Assembly (NCBI GenBank): GCA_019347645.1
Contig: JAHWKZ010000019.1
Span: forward strand, 1 to 17,473
Length of the DNA: 17,473 bases
From: Gemmatimonadota bacterium
GTDB taxonomy: Bacteria > Gemmatimonadota > Gemmatimonadetes > JACCXV01 > JAHWKZ01
Direction of reading: 5' to 3'
The position numbers and the translations under genes are program-made. The notes under the pieces are model-generated. The model saw nothing but the letters and a program-made list of their open reading frames with translations, had not been told where the DNA came from and did not search any database. Below are positions 15,092 to 17,473 of the stretch, in pieces. The first letter of the stretch is position 1. Each line of letters begins with the position of its first letter.

Positions 15092-16207
15092 TCATCGCTT
15101 CAGCGACCCCTCCGTGTAGAACGGCGTCTTCGCCACCTCCGCGTCGACCTCGCTTCCCCGGATCTCGACGCCGAGCGAAGTGCCAGGCCGGGTGTGATCG
15201 ACCGGGAGGTAGCAGGTGCCTATTCCGTACCCGAGGGAGGGGCTCGTCGTTCCGCTCCTCACCTCCGAGACCGCCTCCCCTCCAACCATGACGCGATAGC
15301 CCGGCCGCGGTATTCCACGTTCCGTCGTCCGGAAGCCGACCAGCTTCCGGGAGGGCCCCTCCGCCTTGACGCGCGCCAGCGCCTCCTGTCCCACGAACCC
15401 CCCCTCCTTCTCCAGCTTCACGATCCAGCCGAGGCCGGCCTCGTAGGGGTTCGTGGACTCGTCGATGTCGTGCCCGTAGAGCGCGTACTTCATCTCCAGC
15501 CGGAGGGTATCTCGAGCGCCGAGGCCGGCCGGCTGGAGACCGGTCGACGCGCCGGCCGCGGTGATCGCCTCCCACACCTCGACCGAGGCGTCGCGATCGA
15601 AGTACAGCTCGAACCCGTCTTCGCCGGTGTAGCCGGTCCGGCTGATCACCGCCTCGACGCCGGCCACCCGTCCATCCCGCTTCCAGTAGAACGGGATCTC
15701 CCCCAGCTCCACGTCCACGATCGGCGCGAGCGTCTCCTCCGCCCTCGGACCCTGCACCGCGAGGAGACTGATGGCGTCGGAGCGGTCCTCCAACGAAACC
15801 CCGTCGCGGGGCAGGTGGTCGTTCACGTGGGACAGGTCCCTGGCCACGTTGGCCGCGTTCACCACCATCATGTACCGCTCCGGCCCCAGGCGGTAGACGA
15901 CGCAGTCGTCGACGATCCCGCCGTCCGGGTTCGTCATCGTGGAGTACTGGGCCTGGTCCACCTCGAGGGCGGAGGCGTCGTTGGTGGTCACCCGTTGCAC
16001 GGCCTCCAGCGCCCGCGGGCCGTCGAAGACGAACTCCCCCATGTGCGAGACGTCGAAGACGCCGACCCGCTCGCGCACGGCCCGGTGCTCCTCCTTGATC
16101 GACCCGTACCGGACCGGCATCCACCACCCGGCGAACGGGACCATCTTCGCCCCCAGCCGTTCGTGCACGTCCGCGAAGCCGGTCCGTTTCAGCACCTCTT
16201 CTTCCAC
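15092..16207 (-). CDS. gcvT: Aminomethyltransferase (glycine cleavage system T protein)
   Basis: This 371-residue protein transfers the methylene carbon of the aminomethyl-lipoyl H protein to tetrahydrofolate, releasing ammonia. It shows the N-terminal signature GAKMVPFAGWWMPVRYGSIKEEHRAVRERVGVFDVSHMGE (19-58), the NPDGGIVDD segment with the catalytic Asp at 100/101, and RTGYTGEDGFEL (about 198-209) of the folate pocket. The C-terminal barrel has the SGTTSPSLGYGIG motif and the usual end KTPFY. Length is normal (E. coli 364). GTG 16207 follows AGGAGGT (16211-16217) by a short spacer; GTG 16195 (VLKRTG) is an alternative that matches many homologues better. It lies 22 nt downstream of hslU. 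The genes for P, H and L proteins are not in this window. Confidence 0.95.
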   Translation of the reverse strand: MEEEVLKRTGFADVHERLGAKMVPFAGWWMPVRYGSIKEEHRAVRERVGVFDVSHMGEFVFDGPRALEAVQRVTTNDASALEVDQAQYSTMTNPDGGIVDDCVVYRLGPERYMMVVNAANVARDLSHVNDHLPRDGVSLEDRSDAISLLAVQGPRAEETLAPIVDVELGEIPFYWKRDGRVAGVEAVISRTGYTGEDGFELYFDRDASVEVWEAITAAGASTGLQPAGLGARDTLRLEMKYALYGHDIDESTNPYEAGLGWIVKLEKEGGFVGQEALARVKAEGPSRKLVGFRTTERGIPRPGYRVMVGGEAVSEVRSGTTSPSLGYGIGTCYLPVDHTRPGTSLGVEIRGSEVDAEVAKTPFYTEGSLKR

Positions 16208-16229
16208 CCGACCTCCTGCCGGTCCGCCA

Positions 16230-17473
16230 CTACAGGATGTACTTCCGGAGGTCCCGGTCCTGGACGATCCCCGCGAGCCGATCCTCCACGTTCTGCTCGT
16301 CGATCACGATCTCCCCCGTCTCCACCTCGGGGACGTCGAACAGGATGTCGTCGAGGAGTCGCGTCATCACCGTGTGCAGGCGTCTCGCCCCGATGTTCTC
16401 CATCGCGTCGTTCACCTCGGCGGCGATCCGCGCCACGGCTCGCACCGCGGAATCGGTGAAGGTCAGCTTCACGCCCTCGGTGTCGAGCATGGCACTGTAC
16501 TGGATCGTCAGCGCGTTCCGCGGCTCGGTGAGGATCCGCTCGAAGTCGGCGGCCGTGAGGCTGCTCAGCTCCACCCGGATCGGGAAGCGCCCCTGTAGCT
16601 CGGGGATCAGGTCGCTCGGCTTGGAGACGTGGAACGCACCGGCGGCGACGAACAGGACGTGGTCGGTGCGGATCAGCCCGTACTTGGTCTGCACGTTCGA
16701 CCCCTCCACGATCGGGAGCAGGTCCCGCTGCACGCCTTCCCGGGATACGTCGGGGCCGCCGGTCGAGCGCTCGCCGGCGATCTTGTCGATCTCGTCGAGG
16801 AAGATGATCCCCGAGTTCTCGGTCCGATAGACCGCCTCGTCCACGACCTGGTCCATGTCGATCAGCTTCGAGAGCTCCTCCTGGAGCAGGATCCGGCGCG
16901 CCTCGGCGACCGACACCGTCCGCCGCTTCTTCTTCTTCGGGAGGATCTCCTCGAGCATGTCCGAGACGTTGATGTCCATGTCCTCGAAGCCCATCGGGGA
17001 GAGGACCTCGACGAACGGCATTCGCGCCTGGGACGTCTCGACCTCGACCTTCCGCTCCTCGAGCTTCCCATCGGCGAGGAGCTTGCGGAGCTTCTCCCGG
17101 GAGCGCTCGCGCTGGGCCACGGCGTCCTCGGTGGCGGCCTCCTCGGCCTCGGCGGCGCCGATCCGGTCGACCACGTACCGCCGCCCGCCCGGCGCTTCGG
17201 CCGGAGCTCTCTTGAGCGGCGGCAGCAGGAGATCGAGGAGTCGCTCCTCGACGTTCTCCTCGGCCTGCTCGTAGACCTCGTCCTCCCACTCCTGGCGCAC
17301 CATGTTCACCGCGATCTCCACGAGATCGCGGACCATGGACGCGACATCCCGCCCGACGTAGCCCACCTCGGTGTACTTGCTCGCCTCCACCTTGACGAAC
17401 GGGGCGTCGGCGAGTCGGGCCCGGCGGCGCGAGATGGCCGTCTTGCCCACCCCGGTGGGTCCGATCCTGAGGA
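16230..17473 (-). CDS. hslU: HslU (ClpY) ATPase subunit of the HslUV protease, 5' end outside the window
   Basis: The visible part is about 413 residues, and roughly 45 N-terminal residues lie beyond the right edge. It is the AAA+ unfoldase that feeds substrates to the HslV peptidase. Reading leftwards, Walker A GPTGVGKT is encoded by 17462-17439, then EVGYVGRDV (pore loop GYVG), a charged intermediate domain with a KKKKRR stretch, Walker B IIFLDEID near 16790-16805, GRFPIRVEL and the sensor 2 region NIGARRLHTVMTRLLDDILF. The C-terminus, RDLRKYIL, is the tail that inserts into HslV. The IGARRLHT and YIL features separate HslU from ClpX. The frame is open to base 17473, so the start codon is not visible; a methionine-like GTG at 17450 is the internal valine of Walker A. 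hslV is expected upstream, outside the window. Confidence 0.96.
   Translation of the reverse strand, partial: LRIGPTGVGKTAISRRRARLADAPFVKVEASKYTEVGYVGRDVASMVRDLVEIAVNMVRQEWEDEVYEQAEENVEERLLDLLLPPLKRAPAEAPGGRRYVVDRIGAAEAEEAATEDAVAQRERSREKLRKLLADGKLEERKVEVETSQARMPFVEVLSPMGFEDMDINVSDMLEEILPKKKKRRTVSVAEARRILLQEELSKLIDMDQVVDEAVYRTENSGIIFLDEIDKIAGERSTGGPDVSREGVQRDLLPIVEGSNVQTKYGLIRTDHVLFVAAGAFHVSKPSDLIPELQGRFPIRVELSSLTAADFERILTEPRNALTIQYSAMLDTEGVKLTFTDSAVRAVARIAAEVNDAMENIGARRLHTVMTRLLDDILFDVPEVETGEIVIDEQNVEDRLAGIVQDRDLRKYIL

Overview
The window is a high-G+C bacterial chromosome segment (judged by eye, not computed) with tightly packed genes, many ATGA/GTGA start-stop overlaps and frequent GTG starts. 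Every recognisable gene is of ordinary bacterial type. The gene content (lipoprotein with a lipobox, HtrA, HslU, a sigma-54 activator) suggests a Gram-negative-type organism, possibly from a deep, high-G+C lineage. The sequence alone does not let me name the phylum. I see no phage, insertion sequence, CRISPR array or rRNA.

Region 1 (1-4955, + strand) is an envelope or glycan-type operon: an FAD-dependent UDP-galactopyranose-mutase-like oxidoreductase with a C-terminal two-helix membrane module, a stand-alone small membrane protein that is a paralogue of that module, a GT2 glycosyltransferase and a GT39/ArnT-like membrane glycosyltransferase. Spacing is overlapping or nearly so throughout, so the four genes are probably expressed together. 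Their substrate is unknown.

Region 2 (5106-12332, + strand) is dominated by protein quality control. A periplasmic HtrA/DegP protease is followed by a 293-base non-coding stretch holding a candidate promoter and a large, nearly perfect hairpin that ends one base before tRNA-Leu(UAG). The tRNA ends 15 nt before the start codon of trigger factor (tig). Then come clpP, clpX, engB (a GTPase for ribosome assembly), an unknown lipoprotein and a short-chain dehydrogenase. No lon lies between clpX and engB. ClpP carries Asn instead of Asp at the third position of its catalytic triad.

Region 3 (12387-17473, - strand) converges on region 2. In transcription order it is hslU (5' end outside the window), gcvT, a secreted staphylococcal-nuclease-like nuclease, a MogA/MoaB-type molybdopterin protein and a sigma-54 activator of NtrC architecture whose receiver domain has lost the phosphorylated Asp. 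The last two genes overlap by 4 nt.

I found no convincing wholly new multi-gene system. The best candidates for a second look are the long hairpin upstream of tRNA-Leu/tig, the duplicated membrane module in region 1, the Asn-triad ClpP and the unphosphorylatable NtrC-like regulator.
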